From an uncultured Clostridia bacterium (GTDB lineage Bacteria; Bacillota; Clostridia; Oscillospirales; Acutalibacteraceae), in assembly GCA_944384995.1 (NCBI GenBank), contig CALWVN010000002.1:62001-126000 (forward strand): a stretch of DNA of 64,000 nt, read 5' to 3'. The position numbers and the translations under genes are program-made. Shown piece after piece: positions 43,162 through 51,849 of this stretch. The notes below the pieces were generated by a model, which was not told the DNA's origin, did not search any database, and saw nothing but the letters and a program-made list of their open reading frames with translations. Within the stretch, counting starts at the first letter, position 1. Each line of letters begins with the position of its first letter.

Positions 43162-45357
43162 ATGACCAGGCCGTTTTGCGTCACGGGCTTTACCATGCTG
43201 TTTACGCTGTTCGTGCTTGGTGCGAACGCGTCGGAAAAGGCGGTGCGTGCGGTGCTTTGCGCCGCGCTCATCGCCTTTGCGCTTTCTCTCCTTTTTCGCG
43301 CCTCCCGCCGCGACCGAACGCTGCCGACGGCGTTCGGGGCTGTCGCGCTTTCTGCGGTACTGTTGCTCGCCGTCGGGCAGCAGCAGACAACGTTCGCCGA
43401 ACGGTACGCCGACCGCGAGGTAGAGATTCGAGGCGTATTGGCACAGCTCCCGTGGCAGCAGGACGGCAGGAATTATTATGTTTTACAGCTTGAGACGGCG
43501 GACGGCGAGCCCTGTGACGAAAAACTGCGGCTCGTCTCCCGCGCGCCGCTGGACATTACCCCCGCCGACCGCGTCACCTGCACGGTGAAAACCTTTGTGC
43601 TCGGCGCTTCCGGCGAAGACGGCGTATCGGAATATTACCGTTCCATAGGCATCACGATGGGCGGCTACCCTGTGGATGACTTGCAGGTGGAAAAGGGCGT
43701 GCGCACCGATCTGCCCGGCTACATTTTGCAGTTCCGGCTTGCCCTTTCCGACGCGCTTTTGACCGCGCTGCCGAACGATAACGGCGCGCTTCTCGCTGCC
43801 ATCGCCTTCGGCGCGGAGGATACGCTTCCGGACCGTGTCAACAACGCCTTTCGCGCCGTGGGCATTTCCCATATTTTGGTGGTTTCGGGGCTTCACTTGA
43901 CCGTTTGGACGATGCTCTTATTCGCGGTTCTTCGAACGCTTGGGGTGCGCAGACGGTTTTCTGCGGCGGTCGGCATCGCCTTTGTCTGCTTCTTTACGCT
44001 TTTGACGGGCGCCGCGCCGTCTATCCTGCGTTCGGCGGTCATGCTCTGCACGGTCTATGCCGCCGAATTCTTCCGACGCGAATCGGATGCCTTAAATTCC
44101 ATCGGCCTTGCGCTGACGGGGATGCTGCTTCTGAATCCTTACGCCGCGCGCTCGCTGTCTTTGCTTCTGTCCGTGTTTGCGACGCTCGGCATCCTGCTTT
44201 TGGAAAAGCCGATCGAGCGCGCGTTGCTGCGTCCGTTTGCGAAAGTGCGGCAGGGGCTGCTTTTCCGTCTGTGCAGCGCGGGCGTTTCCGCTGTTGCAGT
44301 CACGGCGGCCGCGACCGTGTTCACTCTGCCCGTACAGCTTTGGGCGATCGGGAATATGTCCACCGTGACGCTTCTGGCGAACCTCCTGCTGCTCACAGCG
44401 GGCAACGCCGCCATGGTGCTTGGTTCCTTCGGCGCGCTGCTCACACTTGCAGGCGTCTTTGGGCAGCCTGTGCTGCTGTTGGCGGGCTGGGTGGCGCAGT
44501 ATCTTATCACGGTCACGGAAAGGCTCGCGCGGCTGCCGGGTGTGCTGCTGCCCATCAATTCGAACTTTGCCAAGCTGATTTTGGCGCTTGCGTTTCTCGC
44601 GTGCGCCGTGTTCGTATACCTGAAGAAGCCGAACAAGCGCATGATGCGCCTAACGGCAGCCGTCCTTTGCTGCGCGTTTCTCGTGTGCAACACGGCGGTA
44701 TATTTGCGCAGCCGCAGCGCGCTGCAAATGGCGGTGGCGGACGTCGGCGACGGGATTTCCGTGGTCCTTTCCTGCCGCGGCGAGACGGTCGTGCTCGGCT
44801 GCGGCGGCGACTACTTTGCGGATTCCGAAATTTGTGCTATACTTTCGGCATACGGCGCAACATATATCGACGCGCTCATCCTGCCGGACGAGACGGATGA
44901 GCTGTTTTCCGCGGCGCTTTCCGTCGGCGGGCAGCTTCCCGTGAAAACCGTGTATTATGCACAGACCATTAAGCCGGAAACCCTGCCCGTAGGCGAGACG
45001 AAAACACCGATGGACAAAACCGTACTCACCTTTGCGGACGGCGCATTGACCGTTGCGGTGCAAAGCAGCGGGGCTTACCGTTACGCTGAGATCTTATATG
45101 GCAGCTTTCGCGCGCTGGTCTCTTTTTCGGCGGACAACGACTTTCACGGCGACAGCGCTTCAGTGCTCTGCGCCGCAGGGAAGCTGCCGAAGAACACGGA
45201 CGCGACGGATTTCGAGCTGACCGTGCTTTCCGCAGCCGATCCGGGTGCGGCGGACGTGCCCGCGCTACGCAGCCAAGCCGTCTGTACCACTGCCGAAAAC
45301 GGCAGCATTTCCCTGCTCGTGTTCCAAGACGGCACGTTTCAATACAGAAGGATGTGA
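43162..45357 (+). CDS. comEC: ComEC/Rec2-family DNA uptake channel with degenerate C-terminal hydrolase domain
   Basis: This protein of about 731 residues has an N-terminal membrane pair, an OB-like DUF4131 region (about residues 65-190) and the Competence transmembrane block. The latter (about 195-510) includes AIAFGAEDTLPDRVNNAFRAVGISHILVVSGLH. The C-terminal part aligns with a metallo-beta-lactamase fold (ADVGDGISVVLSC near 524). The metal-binding HxHxDH is replaced by LILPDETDELF and the DGG by GCGG. DNA transport role is by family. ATG 43162 follows the HIT stop by one base. Confidence 0.85.
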   Translation: MTRPFCVTGFTMLFTLFVLGANASEKAVRAVLCAALIAFALSLLFRASRRDRTLPTAFGAVALSAVLLLAVGQQQTTFAERYADREVEIRGVLAQLPWQQDGRNYYVLQLETADGEPCDEKLRLVSRAPLDITPADRVTCTVKTFVLGASGEDGVSEYYRSIGITMGGYPVDDLQVEKGVRTDLPGYILQFRLALSDALLTALPNDNGALLAAIAFGAEDTLPDRVNNAFRAVGISHILVVSGLHLTVWTMLLFAVLRTLGVRRRFSAAVGIAFVCFFTLLTGAAPSILRSAVMLCTVYAAEFFRRESDALNSIGLALTGMLLLNPYAARSLSLLLSVFATLGILLLEKPIERALLRPFAKVRQGLLFRLCSAGVSAVAVTAAATVFTLPVQLWAIGNMSTVTLLANLLLLTAGNAAMVLGSFGALLTLAGVFGQPVLLLAGWVAQYLITVTERLARLPGVLLPINSNFAKLILALAFLACAVFVYLKKPNKRMMRLTAAVLCCAFLVCNTAVYLRSRSALQMAVADVGDGISVVLSCRGETVVLGCGGDYFADSEICAILSAYGATYIDALILPDETDELFSAALSVGGQLPVKTVYYAQTIKPETLPVGETKTPMDKTVLTFADGALTVAVQSSGAYRYAEILYGSFRALVSFSADNDFHGDSASVLCAAGKLPKNTDATDFELTVLSAADPGAADVPALRSQAVCTTAENGSISLLVFQDGTFQYRRM

Positions 45358-45362
45358 CTTTT

Positions 45363-46415
45363 ATGCCCCAGCTCAACGAAGTGCAGCTTAAGCAACAGCT
45401 CAAAAGCGGCGATTTTTCCCGCGTATATCTGTTTTACGGGGCGGAAGGCTACTTGAAGCAGCATTATGCCGAGCGCCTTGCGAAAGCGTGTGTTACGCCC
45501 GGCATGGAGGGCTTCAATTTCAAGAAATACGAAGCGTCCGACGGCGTGCCGCTTTCTGCGGTGCTCGAAGCTGCCGAAACGCTTCCCGCGTTCGGCGGGT
45601 ATATGTGCGTTCTCGCGCGCGACTATGCGCTCGATGCGCTCAACACGGCGGACAAGGCGCGGCTGGAAGAATTTTTAGCAGACCCGCCCGAAAGTACAGT
45701 GCTCCTTTTTTGGCAGGATACCGTGGAGGTCAACGCGAAAAAAAGCGCCAAATGGCGTGCGGTGCTTTCCGCAGTTTCCAAATGCGGCGCAACAGTTGCG
45801 TTTGACCGCATGGATATGCAAACGCTTTGCAAAACGCTGTCTGCCGGTGCGGCAAAGCGCGGCTGCCAGCTGGAAAAGACAGAGGCGCGCTATCTTGCGG
45901 AAACGGTCGGCAACGATCTGAACCGCCTGCTGGGCGAACTCGAAAAGCTGTGCAGCTACAAGCAGAGCGGCACGATCACCAAAGCGGACATCGATGCGGT
46001 CGCCACACGGTCGCTCGAAGCGAATGTATTCGATCTGTCACGGGCGCTGTCGTCGGGCAACTGCGCGCGCGCGCTGGAAATCCTCTCACAGCTTTTGCAG
46101 GAAAAGGAAAAGCCGGAACTCATCCTCGGCACGCTTTGCGGTGTGTATGTGGATATGTACCGTGTCAAGCTCGCACTTGAGGCGGGTGAGCGCGCCGAAG
46201 CACCCGCCGAATTTTTTAACTATAAAGGCAAGGAGTTCCGTCTGCGCAACGCTTCGCGCGATGCCTCGCGCTATGACAAGCGCGACCTGCGGCAGGCGCT
46301 GGATCTGTGCACAGCGGCGGACCGTGCATTGAAATCGGGCAGCACGCCTGCGCCGCTCGTGCTCGAACGGCTGCTTGTGCAGCTCGCCGCCATCCGCGCG
46401 GGGACACTGCAATGA
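45363..46415 (+). CDS. holA: DNA polymerase III delta subunit
   Basis: This 350-residue clamp-loader subunit has VYLFYGAEGYLKQHYAERL near residue 20 (the degenerate P-loop region of HolA). The C-terminal FDLSRALSSGNCARALEILSQLL segment and ALDLCTAADRALKSG are typical. ATG 45363 has AGAAGG 11 bp upstream; a GTG at 45354 overlaps the comEC stop. The comEC-holA pairing is common in Firmicutes. Confidence 0.92.
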   Translation: MPQLNEVQLKQQLKSGDFSRVYLFYGAEGYLKQHYAERLAKACVTPGMEGFNFKKYEASDGVPLSAVLEAAETLPAFGGYMCVLARDYALDALNTADKARLEEFLADPPESTVLLFWQDTVEVNAKKSAKWRAVLSAVSKCGATVAFDRMDMQTLCKTLSAGAAKRGCQLEKTEARYLAETVGNDLNRLLGELEKLCSYKQSGTITKADIDAVATRSLEANVFDLSRALSSGNCARALEILSQLLQEKEKPELILGTLCGVYVDMYRVKLALEAGERAEAPAEFFNYKGKEFRLRNASRDASRYDKRDLRQALDLCTAADRALKSGSTPAPLVLERLLVQLAAIRAGTLQ

Positions 46416-47017
46416 TCCGCATCCGGCAGGCGGTGATCGTGGAGGGGAAATACGACCAGATCCGCCTTTCCTCGCTTTTAGATACCGTGATCCTCACGAC
46501 AGAAGGCTTCGGCGTGTTCAAGGATAAGGAAAAGCAGAAGCTGCTGCGCCGCCTCGCATATGAGCGCGGGCTCGTCGTCTTGACCGACAGCGATTCGGCG
46601 GGCTTCGTGATCCGCTCGTTTTTAAACGGCATCGTCGAGCCGCAGTATATCACGAACGTGTATATCCCCGACGTGTTCGGCAAGGAAAAACGCAAGACTA
46701 CACCCTCCAAGGAGGGCAAGCTCGGCGTGGAGGGGATGCGCACCGAGCAGCTTTTGGAAGCGTTCCGCAAAGCGGGCGTCACTGCCGAGACGGGTGATGC
46801 ACCGCACGAACGCCGTGAAGTGACGAAGACCGACCTGTATGAAGACGGGCTTTCGGGCGGGCAGGACAGCGCCCGGAAACGCCGCCGCCTGTTGCGAGCG
46901 CTGGATTTCCCCGAGCGCATGAGCGCCAACGCGATGCTAAAGCTCATCAACACTTGCATGACCTATGCGGAATATAAGGCTGCGGTGCGCGCCATCCCCG
47001 AGGAGGAAGAGACATGA
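46412..47017 (+). CDS. Toprim-domain protein, RNase M5-like (DUF4093)
   Basis: This 201-residue protein has a Toprim domain: VIVEGKYDQIRL with the catalytic Glu near residue 10, and VVLTDSDSAGFVIR (DxD) near 56. A DUF4093 C-terminal region follows. The family includes RNase M5, which trims the 5S rRNA precursor. ATG 46412 overlaps the holA stop (ATGA). RNase M5 identity is likely but not certain, because clostridial DUF4093 proteins are diverse. Confidence 0.82.
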   Translation: MIRIRQAVIVEGKYDQIRLSSLLDTVILTTEGFGVFKDKEKQKLLRRLAYERGLVVLTDSDSAGFVIRSFLNGIVEPQYITNVYIPDVFGKEKRKTTPSKEGKLGVEGMRTEQLLEAFRKAGVTAETGDAPHERREVTKTDLYEDGLSGGQDSARKRRRLLRALDFPERMSANAMLKLINTCMTYAEYKAAVRAIPEEEET

Positions 47018-48027
47018 ATCTGCTGGTACTCGCAACAGGCGGCACCATCGGCAGCGCCCCCAAAGGTACGGGGCTTGACACGGATGCGGCGCAGACCCCG
47101 CTGCTTTTGCAGATGTACCGCAGGCAATACGGGGAACACGCGCGTTTTACCGTGCGGCAGCTTTGCGCCGTGCTTTCGGAAAATATTGAGGACAGCTTTT
47201 ATGAGACCCTTTGCACTGCCCTGTGCGCGCCCGAAACGGCGCAGTTCGACGGCGTCATCGTGCTGCATGGTACGGATACGCTGCCCTACACCGCCGCGCT
47301 GTGCGCGATGGCGTGCCGGCAGCTTTGTATCCCCGTCTGCTTTGTGTCCTCGGCGTATGTACTCACAGACCCGCGCCAAAACGGGCTTCTGAACCTGCGC
47401 GCGGCGGTGCGGTATATCGAAGCGGGTGGCGCGGGCTTTGTCGTCCCGTTTGCGAACCCGGGCGGCACAACCGAGCTCCACCTCGCCACCCGACTGCTCG
47501 AGGCCGATCCCTTCACCGACCGCTTTTCTTCTGCGGCAGGCGAACCGCTTGCCGTGCTTTGCGGCGACGAGATCCGCTTTTCCGCTTCCCCCTTGCTCCC
47601 GACGCAGGAAGCGCTTCGAACTCCTTTGCGTACGCTTGCAAAAACGCCCCTGCGTCTGCAAAAGAAGATTGCGCTGCTCGCCTGCTTCCCCGGCATGGCG
47701 CCGAAGGCAGACGCGCTTTCCTCAGCCTTTGCGGCGGCGCTTCTTTGGGGATACCATTCGGGCACTGCGCCGCAAAAGGCGCTCGCCGATTTTGCCGCAC
47801 AAATGCGCGCGCAAAACCGCGCGGTGTATTTAGCGCCGGTCAAGCGCACGGCGGAGCAGTATGCCAGCACGAACGCGCTGCTCGCCTGCGGCGTGCACCC
47901 TTTATATGCACTCACCGCACCGTCTGCACTCGCGCGCTTAAAAATCGCCTATAACCAAAGCGCCGTATCCCCCGAAGCCCTCGCCGACGAAATCCTGTAT
48001 TATGAGGAAGTTCCTGCAACGGTATAA
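47014..48027 (+). CDS. Asparaginase (type I-like)
   Basis: This 337-residue enzyme hydrolyses asparagine to aspartate and ammonia. The first catalytic Thr lies in LATGGTIGS near residue 10 and the second in VLHGTDTLPYTAAL near 91. No signal peptide is visible, so it is cytoplasmic. It overlaps the Toprim gene by ATGA and ends the alaS operon, followed by a terminator. Confidence 0.88.
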   Translation: MNLLVLATGGTIGSAPKGTGLDTDAAQTPLLLQMYRRQYGEHARFTVRQLCAVLSENIEDSFYETLCTALCAPETAQFDGVIVLHGTDTLPYTAALCAMACRQLCIPVCFVSSAYVLTDPRQNGLLNLRAAVRYIEAGGAGFVVPFANPGGTTELHLATRLLEADPFTDRFSSAAGEPLAVLCGDEIRFSASPLLPTQEALRTPLRTLAKTPLRLQKKIALLACFPGMAPKADALSSAFAAALLWGYHSGTAPQKALADFAAQMRAQNRAVYLAPVKRTAEQYASTNALLACGVHPLYALTAPSALARLKIAYNQSAVSPEALADEILYYEEVPATV

Positions 48028-48044
48028 AGGCTCCGAAAATGTGT

Positions 48045-48074
48045 GCGCCCCGCCGAGTGTCGGCGGGGCGCTTT
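48045..48074 (+). terminator. Terminator of the alaS-asparaginase operon
   Basis: A 12-bp stem, GCGCCCCGCCGA with TCGGCGGGGCGC, loop GTG, followed by TTTG. Confidence 0.75.
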
Positions 48075-48093
48075 GCGTTCAGGAAAAGTTGGT

Positions 48094-48370
48094 TAAGCTG
48101 CCGGGGATCGAACCCGATATGCCGAAAACGCGCCGGCACGGCGGCCTTTCCCTTTTTTACCCTTGGAAGGCGGCAGCCTGCCTGCGTGCTCAAAACGAAA
48201 ATCCCATCCCTGCCGCCATCGTTTTCGCGCACAGCAGTTTTCAGCGAGAGGATTTTTGTGCGGGCAAGGCACAAAAGCGCAGGAATACTGCCGTATTTCA
48301 AGCTTTTTAACGCAGCCCGCGCGGGAAGCATCCGCTGTAAACCATATTGTGTTCGATTACCGGCAGCTTA
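48094..48370 (+). ncRNA. Structured non-coding RNA candidate, copy B
   Basis: This 277-nt element is homologous to 7259-7523. The closing helix pairs 48094-48121 with 48343-48370: 11 consecutive pairs, then ATCGAAC with GTTCGAT and ATATG with CATAT. Its outer sequence is unrelated to copy A yet fully complementary. Inside, CGAAAACG (48123-48130) matches CGTTTTCG near 48219, and conserved stretches include GCCGAAAAC, CTTTCCCTTTTT, GTTTTCG and TTTTTAACGC. A hairpin TTTTGTGC/GCACAAAA (about 48253-48275) sits where copy A has a different hairpin. It lies in a gene-free spacer between two terminators, so it is probably a separate transcript; a clear promoter was not found. Confidence 0.7.
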
Positions 48371-48436
48371 TCGCGATCATCACGGCAATGGCGAGCGCGC
48401 CTGCCGCTGAAACGCAGGAAACGATACATACAAGAA

Positions 48437-48470
48437 CGTCCCCGTGCAGTTTCGCACGGGGACGCGTTTT
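48437..48470 (+). terminator. Terminator downstream of RNA copy B
   Basis: Arms CGTCCCCGTGC and GCACGGGGACG around AGTTTC, then CGTTTT. It is also placed to end the small convergent gene. Confidence 0.8.
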
Positions 48471-48482
48471 GCTGTTATACGG

Positions 48483-48620
48483 TTATTTTTTGTTTTCGCC
48501 GCCGGGGCCGTCACGTCGGTCGTTGCCGGCGGGCGGATTTTCCATCCCTGTGGAGGTCCACTGGTTGTTCGTTGCGCTCTTGTTGTCGGATTTCTTTTTT
48601 TGAGATTTGTTCTTTGCCAT
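48483..48620 (-). CDS. Small basic hydrophilic protein, 45 residues
   Basis: ATG at 48620 follows AGGTGAG by 6 bp and opens a 45-residue frame that starts MAKNKSQKKKSDNKS and ends in GGENKK. It is rich in Lys, Asn, Ser and Gly, with no hydrophobic segment. The composition resembles minor small acid-soluble or other small spore proteins, but no family is recognised. It lies alone between RNA copy B and the divergent helicase gene. Confidence 0.6.
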   Translation of the reverse strand: MAKNKSQKKKSDNKSATNNQWTSTGMENPPAGNDRRDGPGGENKK

Positions 48621-48716
48621 TGTTCTCACCTCACAAGCAGTATGCCCGCCGCGGCACGAGATATGCGCATCAAAATGCATAGGGACATGAAAGGGATGTT
48701 TCGCAACAATCGGATG

Positions 48717-48745
48717 TTGCCAATTCGGCATGAATCCGATATAAT
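48717..48745 (+). promoter_or_regulatory. Promoter of the helicase-nuclease gene
   Basis: TTGCCA (48717-48722), a 17-bp spacer and consensus TATAAT (48740-48745), 40 bp before the ATG. Confidence 0.7.
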
Positions 48746-48785
48746 AGTTTCGATAAAGGACGACTTTTGAAACAGGGATTTGCAG

Positions 48786-51700
48786 ATGAAAAAGATTGCC
48801 AAAGATATTTTCAGCGCCATTCATGAGGGAAAATGGCTTGCAATTGAATATCAAAATAAAACCGGCAATACGACCAACTATTGGATCGGTATAAAAGGCA
48901 TTAATACCTCTAAGCAAATGCTGATCGTTGACGGACTGAATGTAGCTTCTGCACAGCTTGCGGAGCTCACGCTGTTTTATGCCTCCATACGCAGCACGGA
49001 GGTAATTCAAGGCTCCTATTGTCCGATCAACGCAGATTTAATTGAGGATATTGAAAAACACCCGTCACGGTATACGTTTATTTTTCAAAATGTTGCCAAT
49101 CTAAAGCTCCTCAATTACTATGCCGAGTGCAATCGGCTGGACGCAACACCGTACCGCAAAGATTATGCGCTTGTGGATGCGCTCGATCTGGATCTCATTG
49201 GGCAGGACGCATATCATTTGAATGATCGGCAGTTTGAAAAAATCGTGCAGGATTTTCACAAAACGGCGAAATATTACAATGCAAACAGCCAAAAGAGCAG
49301 CTTTGCCCTATGCATGAATGTTTGCAGCATCCATACACAAAAAGGCTTGTATGTTTTGGCATATAAAAAGCTGCTGTTGGATGTCAAAAATAAAACGCTC
49401 AAACAGGATGAAGAAATTACGATTTGCACGGAATTTACGATAGACGGCTGTAAATTCAGTATCCAGTATTTTCTGGAGAATGACGAGCTTGCTTTGTTGG
49501 ATGATTTTGAGCTAAATGCAGAAGTAATCAAAGATGCCATTACACAGAACCATCCGGAGTGCGGCGGCGTAGATGATATGCCGTATGTCATGTCGATCCG
49601 ATATGATACTAAGCTGGATTTAGAGACGGAATATGCTGCAATTTTAGAGATGTATGACAGGGATCAGATATCCTATCCCATCAAAGCGTTCTTTGGGGAC
49701 CTGACCTCCAAACCTGTTCGAAGAAAGAATTTTCCGCTAGCGCTTTATAACAATCGTGTCAATTTGGACCAGCTGCTGGCGATCCACAACGGCATGAAAT
49801 ACCCGGTACTGTATGTACAGGGCCCGCCGGGTAGCGGAAAAACCAATACGATCCTGAATACTGTCATAACCGCCTTTTTTAACAACAAAACCGTGTTGAT
49901 CTCTTCCTACAATAACCATCCGGTTGACGAAATCTTTGAAAAACTTTCCAAACTGGAATACAGGAATTTTGTAATACCGTTTCCGGTTGTTCGGCTCGGG
50001 AACCAAGACTATGTTCGTAAGGCGATTCAACATATCCGCAGGCTGTACGAGCAAACAAAATCCATGACGGTATTTGATGCTGCTTTAAGCAAGAAGCACA
50101 GCTTTGAAGAACAGCGCAATAAAGATTTGAACGACCTTTTACACCGCTACGAGCAAAAACTGGATTTGGAAGAACGCAAAGCCATGATTGAGGCGCTCCT
50201 TTCCTCTTCCACGAATATGCCCATGATGTACAATTTGCAAACCAGGCAGCTGCAGGAGGTGAAACAGCAGCTTGCTGCAATCGGAAATGTGCGTGACGAA
50301 GACGTTTATCCGCTGATTCAAACGGATCTGCGAGAATTTAAGACGTATCTGAATTACACCTCCGCCAAATATATCAAACACCTTTCCGAACCAAAATACA
50401 AAGAGCTGTTGGATATTGTATACATGGAGGATGCGGACGAGCAATATACGGCGTTTACAAAATATCTTTCCCAAGATGCAAACATGCAAAAGTTTCTAAA
50501 GGTATTTCCGGTTGTTGTAACAACAAATATCAGTGCACACAGGCTGGGCGAACCGAAACCGTATTTTGATATGGTAATTATGGATGAGGCAAGCCAATGT
50601 AACACAGCCGTGGCTTTGGTGCCGATTCTACGCGGCAATCAGCTTATGCTTGTGGGCGATCCGCAGCAGCTTCGCCCTGTGATTTTGCTGGATGACAAAA
50701 GCAACACGGCGCTCAAAAAACGATTCCACGTTTCAGACGCGTATGACTACAGGGAAAAATCTGTGTATCAAACCTTTTTGGCGGCGGATGCCGTGAGTGA
50801 CGAGATCCTTTTGAGCTATCATTACAGATGTCATCCGAAGATCATTCGTTTTAACAATCAGAAATATTACAATAAAAAGCTGCATATAAAATCCTCCGCG
50901 GAAAACCCCACCCCGTTGGAATTTATAGAATGCGACGGCAGAAATTTTGGGGAGAAAAACACAAATGAAAGCGAAGCGCAGGCGATTTTACAATACGTGC
51001 GGCGGCATCCCGACAAATCCATTGCGGTCATCACGCCGTTTGTCAATCAAAAAGAAAAGATACAGTCCATTTTACGCGAAAACAACATAAGCAACGTGGA
51101 GTGCGGTACGGTGCATGCGTTTCAAGGCGATGAAAAGCAGGAAGTTATCTTTTCACTTGCTTTGACGGAACGAACTGGACAAAAAACGTACGATTGGCTT
51201 AAAAACAATCGGGAACTCATTAATGTGGCGACTTCGAGGGCGCAGGAAAAACTTATTATTGCCGCAAATTCCGCACAAATCAAACGATTGCATCGTCCAA
51301 ACGACGATGATGATATTTTCGAGCTATACAATTATGTACGCTCCAACGGAAAAACCACCGTCACGGCAAAGACGGCGGCATCCCGTGCGCTGGGCATCAA
51401 ACCGTACAGCACCGAAACGGAAGAAGCGTTTTTACAAAACCTCAACCACGCCATCGGCGCTATGATGATCACCCGGGCAAAATACACGGTGAAAAAGGAA
51501 GTTGCGATCTCGCATGTGTTTACCAATACCACGCAAGAGATCAACGACTTGTTCTATACAGGCAGGTTCGATTATGTCGTGTATGAGAGAATGGGAAAGG
51601 CGAGCTATCCCGTTTTTGCCATCGAGCTGGATGGGAACGAGCATGATACAGACGAACGGGTCATGCTTCGGGATCGCAAAAAGCAACAAATCTGCCAAGC

Positions 51701-51797
51701 GCATCAGTTTCAGCTGATACGCGTGCCGAATTCATATGCAAGACGGTACAATTATGTAAAAGATATTTTATCCGAATTTTTCAGCAAACCTGTTTAA
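48786..51797 (+). CDS. SF1 (Upf1/Dna2-like) helicase with C-terminal DUF2726-like nuclease domain
   Basis: This protein of about 1003 residues has all SF1B motifs. They are Walker A VQGPPGSGKTNT (about 344), motif II MDEASQ (about 599), motif III LVGDPQQLRPV (about 622), YRCHP near 680, CGTVHAFQGDEKQEVIF (about 775) and INVATSRAQEKLIIA (about 812). Residues 920-1000 (FDYVVYE, FAIELDGNEHD, RDRKKQQIC) resemble DUF2726, a PD-(D/E)XK-type nuclease. The first 60 residues look WYL-like (IEYQNKTG). The gene is clearly AT-richer than its neighbours, is single, and has its own promoter and terminator. This suggests a transferred, possibly anti-phage, effector. ATG 48786 follows CAGGGA. Confidence 0.85.
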   Translation: MKKIAKDIFSAIHEGKWLAIEYQNKTGNTTNYWIGIKGINTSKQMLIVDGLNVASAQLAELTLFYASIRSTEVIQGSYCPINADLIEDIEKHPSRYTFIFQNVANLKLLNYYAECNRLDATPYRKDYALVDALDLDLIGQDAYHLNDRQFEKIVQDFHKTAKYYNANSQKSSFALCMNVCSIHTQKGLYVLAYKKLLLDVKNKTLKQDEEITICTEFTIDGCKFSIQYFLENDELALLDDFELNAEVIKDAITQNHPECGGVDDMPYVMSIRYDTKLDLETEYAAILEMYDRDQISYPIKAFFGDLTSKPVRRKNFPLALYNNRVNLDQLLAIHNGMKYPVLYVQGPPGSGKTNTILNTVITAFFNNKTVLISSYNNHPVDEIFEKLSKLEYRNFVIPFPVVRLGNQDYVRKAIQHIRRLYEQTKSMTVFDAALSKKHSFEEQRNKDLNDLLHRYEQKLDLEERKAMIEALLSSSTNMPMMYNLQTRQLQEVKQQLAAIGNVRDEDVYPLIQTDLREFKTYLNYTSAKYIKHLSEPKYKELLDIVYMEDADEQYTAFTKYLSQDANMQKFLKVFPVVVTTNISAHRLGEPKPYFDMVIMDEASQCNTAVALVPILRGNQLMLVGDPQQLRPVILLDDKSNTALKKRFHVSDAYDYREKSVYQTFLAADAVSDEILLSYHYRCHPKIIRFNNQKYYNKKLHIKSSAENPTPLEFIECDGRNFGEKNTNESEAQAILQYVRRHPDKSIAVITPFVNQKEKIQSILRENNISNVECGTVHAFQGDEKQEVIFSLALTERTGQKTYDWLKNNRELINVATSRAQEKLIIAANSAQIKRLHRPNDDDDIFELYNYVRSNGKTTVTAKTAASRALGIKPYSTETEEAFLQNLNHAIGAMMITRAKYTVKKEVAISHVFTNTTQEINDLFYTGRFDYVVYERMGKASYPVFAIELDGNEHDTDERVMLRDRKKQQICQAHQFQLIRVPNSYARRYNYVKDILSEFFSKPV

Positions 51798-51835
51798 AAA
51801 GGAGATGCCCCAAAGGCATCTCCTTTTTAAACAGG
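51789..51835. terminator. 21-bp perfect bidirectional terminator
   Basis: Positions 51789-51809 pair without error with 51815-51835 around a 5-nt loop. The stem includes the helicase stop codon and has A- and T-runs on both sides. It also serves the convergent nucleotidyltransferase-like gene. Confidence 0.9.
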
Positions 51836-51849
51836 GCCGTTTGTGCATA

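Noticed and set aside
48094..48121. tRNA or tmRNA 3' end suggested by GGTTCGA-like sequence
   Set aside because: Both ends carry the motif as complementary strands of one helix. There is no acceptor stem, D-arm, CCA or tag reading frame.
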